DNA from: Oscillospiraceae bacterium
GTDB lineage: Bacteria > Bacillota > Clostridia > Oscillospirales > Ruminococcaceae
Assembly (NCBI GenBank): GCA_014799395.1
Contig: JAAVID010000064.1
Coordinates: forward strand, 1-64,000
Length of the DNA stretch: 64,000 bases
Reading direction: 5' to 3'
The number at the start of each line of letters is the position of its first letter. Position 1 is the stretch's first letter. The translations under genes were made by a program, and so were the position numbers. Shown here in pieces: positions 47,578-55,604 of this stretch. The notes beneath the pieces are model-generated. The model was not told where the DNA came from. It did not search any database and saw nothing but the letters and a program-made list of their open reading frames with translations.

Positions 47578-47602
47578 CAGCCCCGTTTTTGGGGCTGTTT
47601 TT
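47578..47602 (+). terminator. Terminator of the sensor-EAL gene
   Basis: CAGCCCC (47578-47584) pairs with GGGGCTG (47591-47597), followed by five T. Confidence 0.93.
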
Positions 47603-47631
47603 GTGCGAATTGCTCAAAAAAATATAACCGC

Positions 47632-47660
47632 TTGACAACGGGATTGTAATAAGTTATAAT
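47632..47660 (+). promoter_or_regulatory. Promoter of the second EAL gene
   Basis: TTGACA (47632-47637), 17-bp spacer, TATAAT (47655-47660): perfect boxes. Leader about 30 nt. Confidence 0.88.
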
Positions 47661-47697
47661 TATAGTAAGAGCCATTTTTAAAAGTGAGGTGACGAAA

Positions 47698-50600
47698 ATG
47701 GCAAACGAGTTGTTGGACGAGATAGAACGGGCGCGGCAGGAAATAAAGCGTCTGCAAATATCTCTTCGCGCTGAACAGCTTCGCACTAAAATTTGTTCGG
47801 AATATTCAAATTTCGGCTTATGGGAGTACGACATAGCAACGGATATTTGCTACCAATATAAAAAGCTCAGCGGAAAATACGAAAATAATCTGGAGCCTAT
47901 CGTGCATTTCAGAGACTCGGTGATAAGCTGGGGTATCGTGTGTACGGAGGATCTTCCCGCGTTCAATCGCTTCTGCGACGCAATGGAGCGCGGAGACAGC
48001 GAAATGTCCTGCGACCTGCGCGTTATCAACGATAACTACGAAATGATATGGATGCGCTACGAGGGCAAGACTACCTTTGACGACGGCAAGCCCGTAAAGG
48101 TCATCGGGCGCACCATCGACGTTACCGAGCTGAAAGGCGGAATTGAGACCTCCACTCACGCGGGCAGGGACAGCCTTACGGGAGTGTTTTCTCCCGAGCT
48201 TTTCCGCGACTGCGTAATGGAAAGACGCGCGGGAATAAACCGCTATAAAAACGCGGCGCTGATGTCCGTGGGGATCGATGATTTCCGCGCCGTTATGGCG
48301 GAGAACGGCATAGATTATTCGGATAAGCTACAGAAGCTCATTGCGGGTATTCTGGAAAATATCTGCTCGGTTGAGCACGACAGCGTGATCTCGCGCGTCC
48401 GCGACGGTGAGTTTTTGCTGTACCTCAGCTTTTCCAATCTGTCCTCGCTTGAAGATACGGCGCGGCGCATTATCAAAACTACAGAGGAGCATAAATTTGA
48501 CGGCGCGCCCGTTACGGTCAGCGTCGGAGTTTCGCTGTTCAAAAACGGACGTAAGCTAGAAGAGGTCTACAAGGAGTCGTCCGCGGCTCTCTTCGAGGCG
48601 CAGAAGAGCGGCGGAGGGTGCTTTATGCACTTCACCGCGGCTATGTACAAATTCTCGGCGGAGCATACCGCTATCGAAGGCGCGGCTCTGTCAAGCGGCG
48701 CGGCAAAGGTGTACGACCTCATTATAAGAGCGTTTTGCAGTGAAAGTGAACGTTCGCTTATGCTCAAGGCGGCGTTTCAGGCGGCGGGTCAGCATCTCGG
48801 CGCCTCGAATATCTATGTGTTCAACAACGACGGAGGAAAATTCCGCCGCTATATGACTTACAATTCCACGGGAAAACCCGAGGAGCAGTGTCCGCGTATC
48901 GGTCAGAGCTGTTCGGACGATGACGTGCGCAGAATTTTTGCGGGGCGCAGTAAGCTCCGTCTGCACAGCGCGGGCGAAAAAATAAGCGGACTTTCGCTGG
49001 AGAACGGCGCAGTCTGCGCGGAGTGCCGCGCGATACGCTGTAAGGGCGAGGTCGCGGAGTATTTCGCGATCATCTTCGACAGCAGATTTGAGCTGTTGGA
49101 GCAGGATCTGCAAATTATCGACGAGCTCGCGAACGCGCTTACCGAAATGTACGCGATGTATATCAACAGCAAGCTCGGCGACCTCGGCGGCAGACTGAAA
49201 ACCACGATAATCAGCAACCACCGTATGGAGGGTTTTTCGCTTATCCCCGGGACCTTCGTTACGGAGGTTATCGGAGAGAACGCCGCGGAGCATTACGGAA
49301 TGAAGCCCGGTGACATCTGCTACAAGAAAATGCGCGGCCGCGACGAGCCTTGCGTCAACTGCCCCGCGTTACAGCTCGATAATTCGGATAAGCTGTTCGC
49401 GTCCTCAGCGTATTATGACGAGGTCGACCGCCGCTGGTTGGACGTTACCGCGTCTGTCGAGGAAAACGCGTACGGCGAGCGCCGCTACATAATAAGCTCC
49501 ACGGATATTACGGAATGTCTCGGAAATATCCGTATGGCGGATTCGCTTACGGGCGCTATGACGTTCGATGTGTTTACGGCTGAAGCGCTGAAAGCGACTG
49601 CCGAGGAAAATTTTGACAAGACGATGGGCAGTTATGTCGTGGTCATAAACGTTGCGGAATTCCGCAGGATAAACGAGGAAAAGGGCTTTGATCTCGGAAA
49701 TTCCATACTGGTGTCGATCGCGGAGATAATACAGCGCTGTCTCGGAAACGGAGAGCTTCTCGGACGTTCGGAGGGCTCGCGGTTTGCGGCGCTTTTCAGA
49801 AATGCCGACAGCGACGAGTTTATCTCGCGTATGAACTTAATGCTCAGCAGTATCCAGCGGCAGATCTACGAAAAGCTCCACGTTCAGATATATCTCCTTG
49901 CGGGAGTATGCGATATGAACGACGATCCCATAGGCTTTATGGGCGCGCTCGACAGGGCTATCACCGCGCAGAAAACCATACGCGACAGGACGTACTATCA
50001 CGAAAATCTGGTAGCGTTCTATGACGGAGCGCTCCGCGAGAAGATCCGGGAGCGCCGCCATATTGAGGCGAATATGCTGTCCGCGCTTGAAAACGATGAA
50101 TTCCACGTTTTCTATCAGCCCAAGGTAAACATCGCAACGGGCAAGGTCGTGGGCGCGGAAGCGCTCGTGCGCTGGATAAGACCCGACGGCGAGATAATCT
50201 CTCCGGGCAAGTTCGTTCCGATATTCGAGGAGAACGGCTTTATCACCGAAATGGATTTCGCTATTTACCGCACCGCGATAAACGATATAAAGCGCTGGCT
50301 CAGCGAGGGCATAGAGGTACCGCTGGTATCGCTGAACGTATCGCGCCACCACCTTGCGGACGACAATTTCTGCCGGAAGCTTAACGATCTCGTTGACAGC
50401 GTCGGCGTGCCGCACGAGCTTATCGAGCTGGAGATTACCGAGAGCCTGCTCACCGAAAACCTCAACAAATTGGTCGAGACCGTGACTTGGTTCAAGGACA
50501 GAGGGTTCAGAATATCCATTGACGATTTCGGATCGGGGTATTCGTCGCTCAATCTGATAACTATGCTGCCGTTTGATACGTTGAAGATCGACGGAGGATT

Positions 50601-50835
50601 TTTCCTCAGAAACGACCTCACCGAAAAGAACAAAAAGGTAATCACGTCGGTGGTAACGCTGGCGAAGAGCCTTAACCTCGAGACGGTCTCCGAGGGCGTT
50701 GAAACTCAAGTTCAGGTGGACTTCCTCCGCGACCTCGGCTGCGATATGATACAGGGATTTTTCTATTACAGACCGATGACGTGCAGCGATTTCCACAAAC
50801 TGCTTCAATCTCAGACCGCAAAAGTAATGGTTTAA
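47698..50835 (+). CDS. Cytoplasmic PAS-GGDEF-GAF-PAS-GGDEF-EAL protein
   Basis: A 1045-residue soluble protein with no membrane segment. In order: a short coiled coil (1-30), PAS (about 38-145), degenerate GGDEF (about 157-295, motif RDGEF), GAF-like region (about 330-480), PAS-like domain with PCVNCP (about 515-608), a second degenerate GGDEF (about 615-775, motif SEGSRF) and EAL (about 788-1038). EAL residues are complete: EALVRW (about 820), NVSRHH, EITES, IDDFGSGYSS, LKIDGGFF, SEGVET and IQGFFYYRP. ATG 47698 follows GAGGTG. It is probably a phosphodiesterase gated by redox or ligand sensing; the PCVNCP pair could bind metal. Confidence 0.88.
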   Translation: MANELLDEIERARQEIKRLQISLRAEQLRTKICSEYSNFGLWEYDIATDICYQYKKLSGKYENNLEPIVHFRDSVISWGIVCTEDLPAFNRFCDAMERGDSEMSCDLRVINDNYEMIWMRYEGKTTFDDGKPVKVIGRTIDVTELKGGIETSTHAGRDSLTGVFSPELFRDCVMERRAGINRYKNAALMSVGIDDFRAVMAENGIDYSDKLQKLIAGILENICSVEHDSVISRVRDGEFLLYLSFSNLSSLEDTARRIIKTTEEHKFDGAPVTVSVGVSLFKNGRKLEEVYKESSAALFEAQKSGGGCFMHFTAAMYKFSAEHTAIEGAALSSGAAKVYDLIIRAFCSESERSLMLKAAFQAAGQHLGASNIYVFNNDGGKFRRYMTYNSTGKPEEQCPRIGQSCSDDDVRRIFAGRSKLRLHSAGEKISGLSLENGAVCAECRAIRCKGEVAEYFAIIFDSRFELLEQDLQIIDELANALTEMYAMYINSKLGDLGGRLKTTIISNHRMEGFSLIPGTFVTEVIGENAAEHYGMKPGDICYKKMRGRDEPCVNCPALQLDNSDKLFASSAYYDEVDRRWLDVTASVEENAYGERRYIISSTDITECLGNIRMADSLTGAMTFDVFTAEALKATAEENFDKTMGSYVVVINVAEFRRINEEKGFDLGNSILVSIAEIIQRCLGNGELLGRSEGSRFAALFRNADSDEFISRMNLMLSSIQRQIYEKLHVQIYLLAGVCDMNDDPIGFMGALDRAITAQKTIRDRTYYHENLVAFYDGALREKIRERRHIEANMLSALENDEFHVFYQPKVNIATGKVVGAEALVRWIRPDGEIISPGKFVPIFEENGFITEMDFAIYRTAINDIKRWLSEGIEVPLVSLNVSRHHLADDNFCRKLNDLVDSVGVPHELIELEITESLLTENLNKLVETVTWFKDRGFRISIDDFGSGYSSLNLITMLPFDTLKIDGGFFLRNDLTEKNKKVITSVVTLAKSLNLETVSEGVETQVQVDFLRDLGCDMIQGFFYYRPMTCSDFHKLLQSQTAKVMV

Positions 50836-50846
50836 AAATAATCTGA

Positions 50847-50868
50847 GCCGCCGAGTAAAATCGGCGGC
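50847..50868 (+). terminator. Terminator of the second EAL gene
   Basis: GCCGCCGA (50847-50854) pairs with TCGGCGGC (50861-50868), followed by a short T-rich tract. Confidence 0.85.
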
Positions 50869-50914
50869 TTTGTTAATATTTGCGAGTGATTTTATTGCAC
50901 AAACGATAATTAAA

Positions 50915-51067
50915 GTTTTTAACGTTTTTAACACGGTTTTCAACTTTTAAAAGGGCATTATAGTGCAAAACGGGCGATTTTTCCTCAAAAACTGTTGAAA
51001 ACTCTTCCATACTGCTAACTTTTCAACAGTTTTGACCCGCTTTTCAACAGTTTTTACCGTTGAAAAT
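50915..51067. repeat. Iteron-like array of (G/C)TTTT(C/T)AAC motifs
   Basis: Copies on either strand: GTTTTTAAC at 50915-50923 and 50924-50932, GTTTTCAAC at 50936-50944, its inverse GTTGAAAAC at 50994-51002, TTTTCAACAGTTTT at 51020-51033 and 51041-51054, and GTTGAAAA near 51060-51067. The two 14-mers are 21 bp apart, two helical turns, and a third 14-mer in inverse sense is at 50988-51001. The array fills a gap between two convergent genes, beyond both terminators, with no ORF. It looks like a protein-binding array of unknown purpose. Confidence 0.6.
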
Positions 51068-51144
51068 GTGGAATATTTTCAATTCTTTTTTACAAATTGT
51101 AATTGATTTTGAACGGTTTTTTCACCTTTGATTTAAAATAAGAT

Positions 51145-51167
51145 CAGCCCCCTGTTATAGGGGGCTG
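51145..51167 (-). terminator. Terminator of the mannan operon
   Basis: CAGCCCCC (51145-51152) pairs with GGGGGCTG (51160-51167). The minus-strand continuation is T-rich but interrupted. Confidence 0.8.
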
Positions 51168-51186
51168 AAATATTTTATAGATATAA

Positions 51187-52578
51187 TTAGGTGTACGGCT
51201 GTTTAGTTCCCTCCCATACTGTAATGGGCGTGGGGACGTTGCGTTCTCCGACGAACTTCGGGAGGTCCCGCCACGAAACAAGCGCGGGGTTGCTGAAATA
51301 CTCTTGCAGCAATTCGTCGCTGAGCCTTTCGGGGTTGGGGTGCGGCGTGCCGAACAGGTCGCACTTGGGCGTTCCCGAGCCGGGGCTTGTTGCCTCGTAA
51401 ATAAACTCATCGTTCCACGGCATATAGAACAGCCACATTACGCCCTCGTCGACGCACTGCTGCGGGTCGGGGAGATAGCCGCACTCGGTAAGCGCGAGCA
51501 TTTTTCCCTCGTAGGTAAAGCCCTTAAGCTCCTCGTACTTTTTCGTCTGCGGAGAATGATCCTCCTTATCGGGATACACGTCCGTTCCCGAAATATCGTA
51601 GGTGTTGGGGTCTACCTCGCAGAATTTCGTCTGACCGTTCCATACCCAGATAAGGTTTGAGAGCTTGTGGTAATTTTCAAAGCGGTCAAACATCATATAC
51701 CAAAGTCTCTGATAGGTCTCATATGTTCCCGCCTTGATGGCTTCGCGGTCCTCGGGCTGAACTCCCCACCAGAACCAGCTTCCGCTAGCCTCGTGGTACG
51801 GGCGCCAGAGAACGGTAATTCCCGCCGCCTCAAGCTCCTGGAGATAGCTTGCTATCAAGTCCATATCGTGAACAACGATTTCGTATTCCTTAGTTCCCGG
51901 AGTGGTCGCGTTGAGCGCGTTCCAGTTGGTTATCTTTACGCCGTCCTGATCCATATAGAACGCGTAGCCGTTTTCGGGGTGGTCGACATCTTTAGGAACA
52001 TTCCAGTGCCAGCAGAACGTGACCAGACCGTCGCTGTTCTTTCCCCATTCGAGCGCCGCGTCAACAAAGCCGCGGTCGGGGTTGATACCCGTCGTGAAGA
52101 TAAAGTCAAAGCCTTTCATAGCGGGCAAGTCCTCGAGAGCGTTATAGTAGACCTTATCCTCAAAGGTCTGCTTTAAATTCATCTGCTGCTGTGCGGAGAT
52201 TATCTGCTTTCCGTAGCCGTCTTTCAGATATTTCCAGACCTTCATCGTTTCGGGGTTATTGCGCGCGTTGAGCGAAACGGGCTGAGACAGGTCGACCTCG
52301 CGCTCGGAAAGGCTCTTTTTCAGCGCGTCGAAGTCGGTCTCGTACGCAAGCGCCGCTTCCATATCGACGTCGCCGTCAGCCGTCATTTTAACGGGATTTG
52401 AGAGCGCGTTCGGGTTTTCCTCTCCTCCGCTGTTCTCACTTTCGCCGCCGGAGCTGTCCGAAGCAAGGTCGGAATACGCATCGGAAACTCCGTCGCTGTA
52501 TGCGCCGTCCTTATTATCGCAGGCGGTGAGCGAAAGTATCATCGCAAGCGACAAGATGATCGATGCAAATTTTTTCAT
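51187..52578 (-). CDS. GH26 endo-beta-mannanase, lipoprotein
   Basis: A 463-residue secreted enzyme that cuts beta-1,4-mannan. The N-terminus MKKFASIILSLAMILSLTAC is a lipoprotein signal with the modified Cys at 20, followed by a Ser/Gly/Glu linker to about 65. The GH26 barrel shows LWRPYHEASGSWFWWG with the acid/base Glu (about 260) and LALTECGY with the nucleophile Glu (about 363). TFCWHWNVP is also typical. No carbohydrate-binding module is seen. It is the last gene of the four-gene operon that starts with the alpha-galactosidase. Confidence 0.92.
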   Translation of the reverse strand: MKKFASIILSLAMILSLTACDNKDGAYSDGVSDAYSDLASDSSGGESENSGGEENPNALSNPVKMTADGDVDMEAALAYETDFDALKKSLSEREVDLSQPVSLNARNNPETMKVWKYLKDGYGKQIISAQQQMNLKQTFEDKVYYNALEDLPAMKGFDFIFTTGINPDRGFVDAALEWGKNSDGLVTFCWHWNVPKDVDHPENGYAFYMDQDGVKITNWNALNATTPGTKEYEIVVHDMDLIASYLQELEAAGITVLWRPYHEASGSWFWWGVQPEDREAIKAGTYETYQRLWYMMFDRFENYHKLSNLIWVWNGQTKFCEVDPNTYDISGTDVYPDKEDHSPQTKKYEELKGFTYEGKMLALTECGYLPDPQQCVDEGVMWLFYMPWNDEFIYEATSPGSGTPKCDLFGTPHPNPERLSDELLQEYFSNPALVSWRDLPKFVGERNVPTPITVWEGTKQPYT

Positions 52579-52600
52579 TGGGTTCTCCTTTCAAAATAAA

Positions 52601-53818
52601 TTAAAAAGTGACATTACAATCGGGCAATTGCCGAGTGAGTTCTTCTATCTGTTCGTCCGTGAGCGGGTTGTCGGACAAGTTCACCCACGTCAAACCGGTA
52701 AGGTTTTGCAGCGGTGAAATGTCGGTTATCTCGTTTTCGAACAAGACCAGATCCACTAAATCGGTATGGTTTTGGAGCGGCGAAATATCGGTTATCCTGT
52801 TTTCGGACAAGGACAAATTCGCTAAGCCGGTAAGTTTTGCCAAGGGCGATATATCGGTTATATCGTTGTCGGCTAAGATCAAATACTTCAAACGATCAAG
52901 ACTGCTCAGCGGAGAAATGTCGGATATTCCACCGGACTCCAAGACCAGATCGTTCAAAACGCTCAGGTTTTCTAACGGGGATAAATCGGTTATTTTGTTG
53001 CCGCTCATATATAAAGACGTTAAGCCGTTAAGACTTGCCAGCGGCGAAATATCGGTCAGTTCGGCATAGGACAAATTCAAATACGTCAGACCGATAAGGC
53101 TTTGCAGCGGCGACACATCGGATATTTCGTTGAATGACAAGTCCAGGTACGTCAAGCCTTTAAGACCTTGCAGCGGCGATATATCGGATATTTCCATGTC
53201 GGACAAGTCCAGGATCGTCAAACCCGTAAGGCTTTGCAGCGGTGATGTATCGGATATTTTGTTGCCGCTCAAATGCAATTCCGTCAAGGCGGTAAGTTTT
53301 GACAACGGTGATATATCGGATATTTCGTTGAACGACAAGAACAAACTCGTCAAGCCGTTAAAGCTTTGAAGCGGCGAAATATCGGATATTTCATTGAATG
53401 ACAACTCCAGCCATGTCAAACCGTTAAGGTTTTGCAGCAGTGAAATGTCGGTTATCTTATTCGACGATATGTCCAAGCGGGTAAGATTAGTCAGCTTTTC
53501 TATCTGAGGCGCTATCTCAGCCAGATCTTTATCGGTAAGTTCTGCGTCGAATAAGTAAAGCTCTGTGGTGTCGGCAATATTGTATTCCTTTCCCAGTATC
53601 GTGACCGTTCCCATAGAGCCGTATTCGGGCAGGCTACTTCCCTCCGGCTGCGAGCTTTCCAAGCTAACGGTGCTCGTGCTTTCGGATTTTGAGCTGCTCT
53701 TTTCGGACGAGCCGCCGGATATCTCATCGTCTTTTGTCTGCGTATCGCCGCTCTTGTTGCAAGCGGTGAGCGAAAGCGCCATTGCCGCAGCTAAAAGCGC
53801 CGTAATAAATTTCTTCAT
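52601..53818 (-). CDS. Leucine-rich-repeat lipoprotein (internalin-like repeats)
   Basis: A 405-residue surface lipoprotein. The signal ends in LSLTAC, a Ser-rich linker follows, then a short cap, and then thirteen 22-residue leucine-rich repeats of the form LTGLTxLDLSxNxISDISPLQN from about residue 120 to 395. The repeats end with a capping helix DEQIEELTRQLPDC. There is no LPXTG or other wall anchor beyond the lipid. ATG 53818 is preferred over 53845 since TAGGAGAAACG precedes it. It lies inside the mannan operon and may bind polysaccharide or a partner enzyme. The coding DNA is highly repetitive. Confidence 0.92.
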   Translation of the reverse strand: MKKFITALLAAAMALSLTACNKSGDTQTKDDEISGGSSEKSSSKSESTSTVSLESSQPEGSSLPEYGSMGTVTILGKEYNIADTTELYLFDAELTDKDLAEIAPQIEKLTNLTRLDISSNKITDISLLQNLNGLTWLELSFNEISDISPLQSFNGLTSLFLSFNEISDISPLSKLTALTELHLSGNKISDTSPLQSLTGLTILDLSDMEISDISPLQGLKGLTYLDLSFNEISDVSPLQSLIGLTYLNLSYAELTDISPLASLNGLTSLYMSGNKITDLSPLENLSVLNDLVLESGGISDISPLSSLDRLKYLILADNDITDISPLAKLTGLANLSLSENRITDISPLQNHTDLVDLVLFENEITDISPLQNLTGLTWVNLSDNPLTDEQIEELTRQLPDCNVTF

Positions 53819-53826
53819 CGTTTCTC

Positions 53827-54030
53827 CTATCTGAAAAGCGTACAATGCCCGCTCTTACGGTAGTAGTCTATCCGCGCCTGAATTACCTCGCGCGTTGTCT
53901 TGTAATACTCCGCGAGACAGTCGATACAGAAGAACTCCTGCACATTGCGCGAGATGAGCTTCTGATTTATCGCGATGTCGTCGCTGCCGAGCGGCGCGCC
54001 GCATTCCTTACAGGTTTTCCAGTTCGCCAT
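53827..54030 (-). CDS. Small zinc-ribbon-like protein
   Basis: A 67-residue cytoplasmic protein with CKECGAPL near the start and FFCIDCLAEYY in the middle, a CxxC-CxxC pair able to bind zinc, then a helix. Its ATG overlaps the stop of the GH27 gene (TAATG) and its stop is part of the ribosome site of the LRR gene. Function unknown; similar short proteins are found in Clostridia. A regulatory or chaperone role in the operon is possible. Confidence 0.8.
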   Translation of the reverse strand: MANWKTCKECGAPLGSDDIAINQKLISRNVQEFFCIDCLAEYYKTTREVIQARIDYYRKSGHCTLFR

Positions 54031-55241
54031 TACCGCGTCTTTACCACCTTAGCGCGGAGCACCATGCAGTCGTGCGGCTCGAGAGTGGTGACAAAGCGCT
54101 CGGTGAACGTGCCGAGGTCCTTTTTGTTCCAGCAGTCGTACAGCTCCAGACCGCGCCCCGAAGCGTAGGTCAGTCCAATATCCCAGAACTGGAGCGACAT
54201 CTCGCCGCTTCTGTCGCCGAAGTTGAACAGACCGATAGCGTAGCCGCCGTCCGACATGGGCTTCACGAGCGCGAAAACGTTCTCGGGGTTGTTCCACTGC
54301 TTGATGCAGTACGGTCCGCGGCACTCGATATCCTGATTTATCGCGATAACTTCCTTGTTGGTGAGGATATTGCGCGTAGCTTCGGTCATATTGCGGATAT
54401 CGCAGCCTATCATCAGCGGCGAATTCATAATAGCCCACAGCGAGAAATGCGTTTTGTACTCGGTATCGGTGCAGCCGCCTATTGCGGGGGGAGCGCCCGC
54501 GCCCTCGTCGGCGATAACGTTTACGCCCTCCTCGGAGGAGTTTATCCACTGATTGTTGGATCCGCCGTGCATACCGACTACCAGCATATCAATGTCGTTA
54601 TGGCAGAAGTTTCCGCCGTAGCACTCATTGCCTATCTGAGACATTGCAAGGCGCTTTATCGACTCCCAGCTGTCCTGAATATCGCCCGTGGAGCGGAACA
54701 GGTGCGCGCCGCTCTCGCGTATCCACTTGTACACGTCGTCGTTGCCCCAGTTACACGCCGAGAACATAATGTCGCGTCCGCAGTTGCGCAGAGCGGTGGA
54801 CATTCTCTTATAAAGTATCTCGCCGGGGATATGGTCGGGCTTGTAGCAGTAGTCGTATTTGAGGTAGTCGATACCCCACTCCGCAAAGGTCTCCGCGTCC
54901 TCGAACTCATGCTCGAAGCTGCCGGGGTGTCCGCCGCAGGTGTGAGTTCCCGCGCAGGAATAAATACCGAGCTTCAGACCCTTGGAGTGAACATAATCGG
55001 CAACGCTCTTAATGCCGTTCGGGAATTTATAGTGGTCGGGTACCAGTCTGCCGTTTTCGTCGCGCTGTTTTTCGCTCCAGCAGTCGTCGATAACGACGTA
55101 TTCATAGCCCGCCTCGCGCAGACCCTGCGTTTCAAACGCGTCCGCCGCGGTCTTGATAAGCTCCTCGTTGATCTCCCATGTAAAGGTGTTCCAGGAATTC
55201 CAGCCCATAGGTGGTGTCAACCCAAGAAATTTGTTATTCAT
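54030..55241 (-). CDS. GH27 alpha-galactosidase
   Basis: A 403-residue intracellular enzyme (no signal) that removes alpha-1,6-galactose side chains from galactomannan fragments or melibiose-type sugars. GH27 signatures: LTPPMGWNSWNTF, YVVIDDCWSE, LGIYSCAGTHTCGG, the nucleophile Asp in YLKYDYC (about 132), and the acid/base Asp in FRSTGDIQDSW (about 184). A C-terminal beta domain of about 100 residues completes it. It heads the operon GH27, zinc ribbon, LRR lipoprotein, GH26, which together fit galactomannan use. Confidence 0.95.
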   Translation of the reverse strand: MNNKFLGLTPPMGWNSWNTFTWEINEELIKTAADAFETQGLREAGYEYVVIDDCWSEKQRDENGRLVPDHYKFPNGIKSVADYVHSKGLKLGIYSCAGTHTCGGHPGSFEHEFEDAETFAEWGIDYLKYDYCYKPDHIPGEILYKRMSTALRNCGRDIMFSACNWGNDDVYKWIRESGAHLFRSTGDIQDSWESIKRLAMSQIGNECYGGNFCHNDIDMLVVGMHGGSNNQWINSSEEGVNVIADEGAGAPPAIGGCTDTEYKTHFSLWAIMNSPLMIGCDIRNMTEATRNILTNKEVIAINQDIECRGPYCIKQWNNPENVFALVKPMSDGGYAIGLFNFGDRSGEMSLQFWDIGLTYASGRGLELYDCWNKKDLGTFTERFVTTLEPHDCMVLRAKVVKTR

Positions 55242-55295
55242 AAGCAGATTCTCCTATATTTTAATTGAACGCGGAGCCCAACTCCGCCTTGTTTA

Positions 55296-55324
55296 ATTGT
55301 ACCATAAGGGGCAAAAAAAGTCAA
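55296..55324 (-). promoter_or_regulatory. Promoter of the galactomannan operon
   Basis: On the minus strand TTGACT (complement of 55319-55324), 17-bp spacer, TACAAT (complement of 55296-55301). The leader contains a perfect hairpin, GCGGAG (55271-55276) / CTCCGC (55282-55287), soon after the start. Confidence 0.75.
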
Positions 55325-55355
55325 TAGTATTTGTTGATGTTTGATTATAAATTAT

Positions 55356-55429
55356 CTTAATAATATTGTGCCTGCCACACAATTATTAAGTGAATGCAGC
55401 TTAATATTAAGTCCGTTCTCGCTTAATAT
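55356..55429. promoter_or_regulatory. Cluster of CTTAATA half-sites, probable operators
   Basis: CTTAATAAT (55356-55364), ATTATTAAG (55382-55390, inverse), the perfect palindrome CTTAATATTAAG (55400-55411), and CTTAATAT (55422-55429). They lie between the divergent promoters of the GH27 operon and the GNAT gene, from about 32 to 105 bp upstream of the GH27 -35, as expected for an activator. No regulator gene is adjacent. Confidence 0.5.
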
Positions 55430-55468
55430 CGAAAAGCCGCAGCACCGTAAATTATATATTAAAATCAC

Positions 55469-55497
55469 TTGACAAGGCGTACAAAAAATGGTAAAAT
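55469..55497 (+). promoter_or_regulatory. Promoter of the GNAT-led gene run
   Basis: TTGACA (55469-55474), 17-bp spacer, TAAAAT (55492-55497). Confidence 0.75.
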
Positions 55498-55566
55498 ATA
55501 ACTTGTCGGGCACTCACAATTGAGATTATCTTTGACGGCAGTCCGACTGAAAGTGAAAAGGGTTTT

Positions 55567-55587
55567 GCCCCGAAAAGGGGCTTTTTT
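55567..55587 (+). terminator. Intrinsic terminator in the leader (possible attenuator)
   Basis: GCCCC (55567-55571) GAAAA GGGGC (55577-55581) and six T, placed between the promoter and the GNAT start. Transcription must read through it. The 60 nt ahead can form GTCGG / CCGAC, so conditional termination is possible; it could alternatively end a short RNA of about 85 nt. Confidence 0.65.
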
Positions 55588-55604
55588 ATTTAACGGAGGT
55601 ACAT

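Noticed and set aside
50915-51067. DnaA boxes or an origin of replication
   Set aside because: TTTTCAACA differs at two positions from TTATCCACA, and no dnaA or dnaN is near. Kept only as an unexplained array.
52608-53460. CRISPR-like regular repeats
   Set aside because: The 66-bp periodicity is coding and explained by 22-residue leucine-rich repeats; there are no unique spacers.
54072-55268. Plus-strand ORF of 398 codons opposite the GH27 gene
   Set aside because: Antisense shadow; the GH27 motifs on the other strand are decisive.
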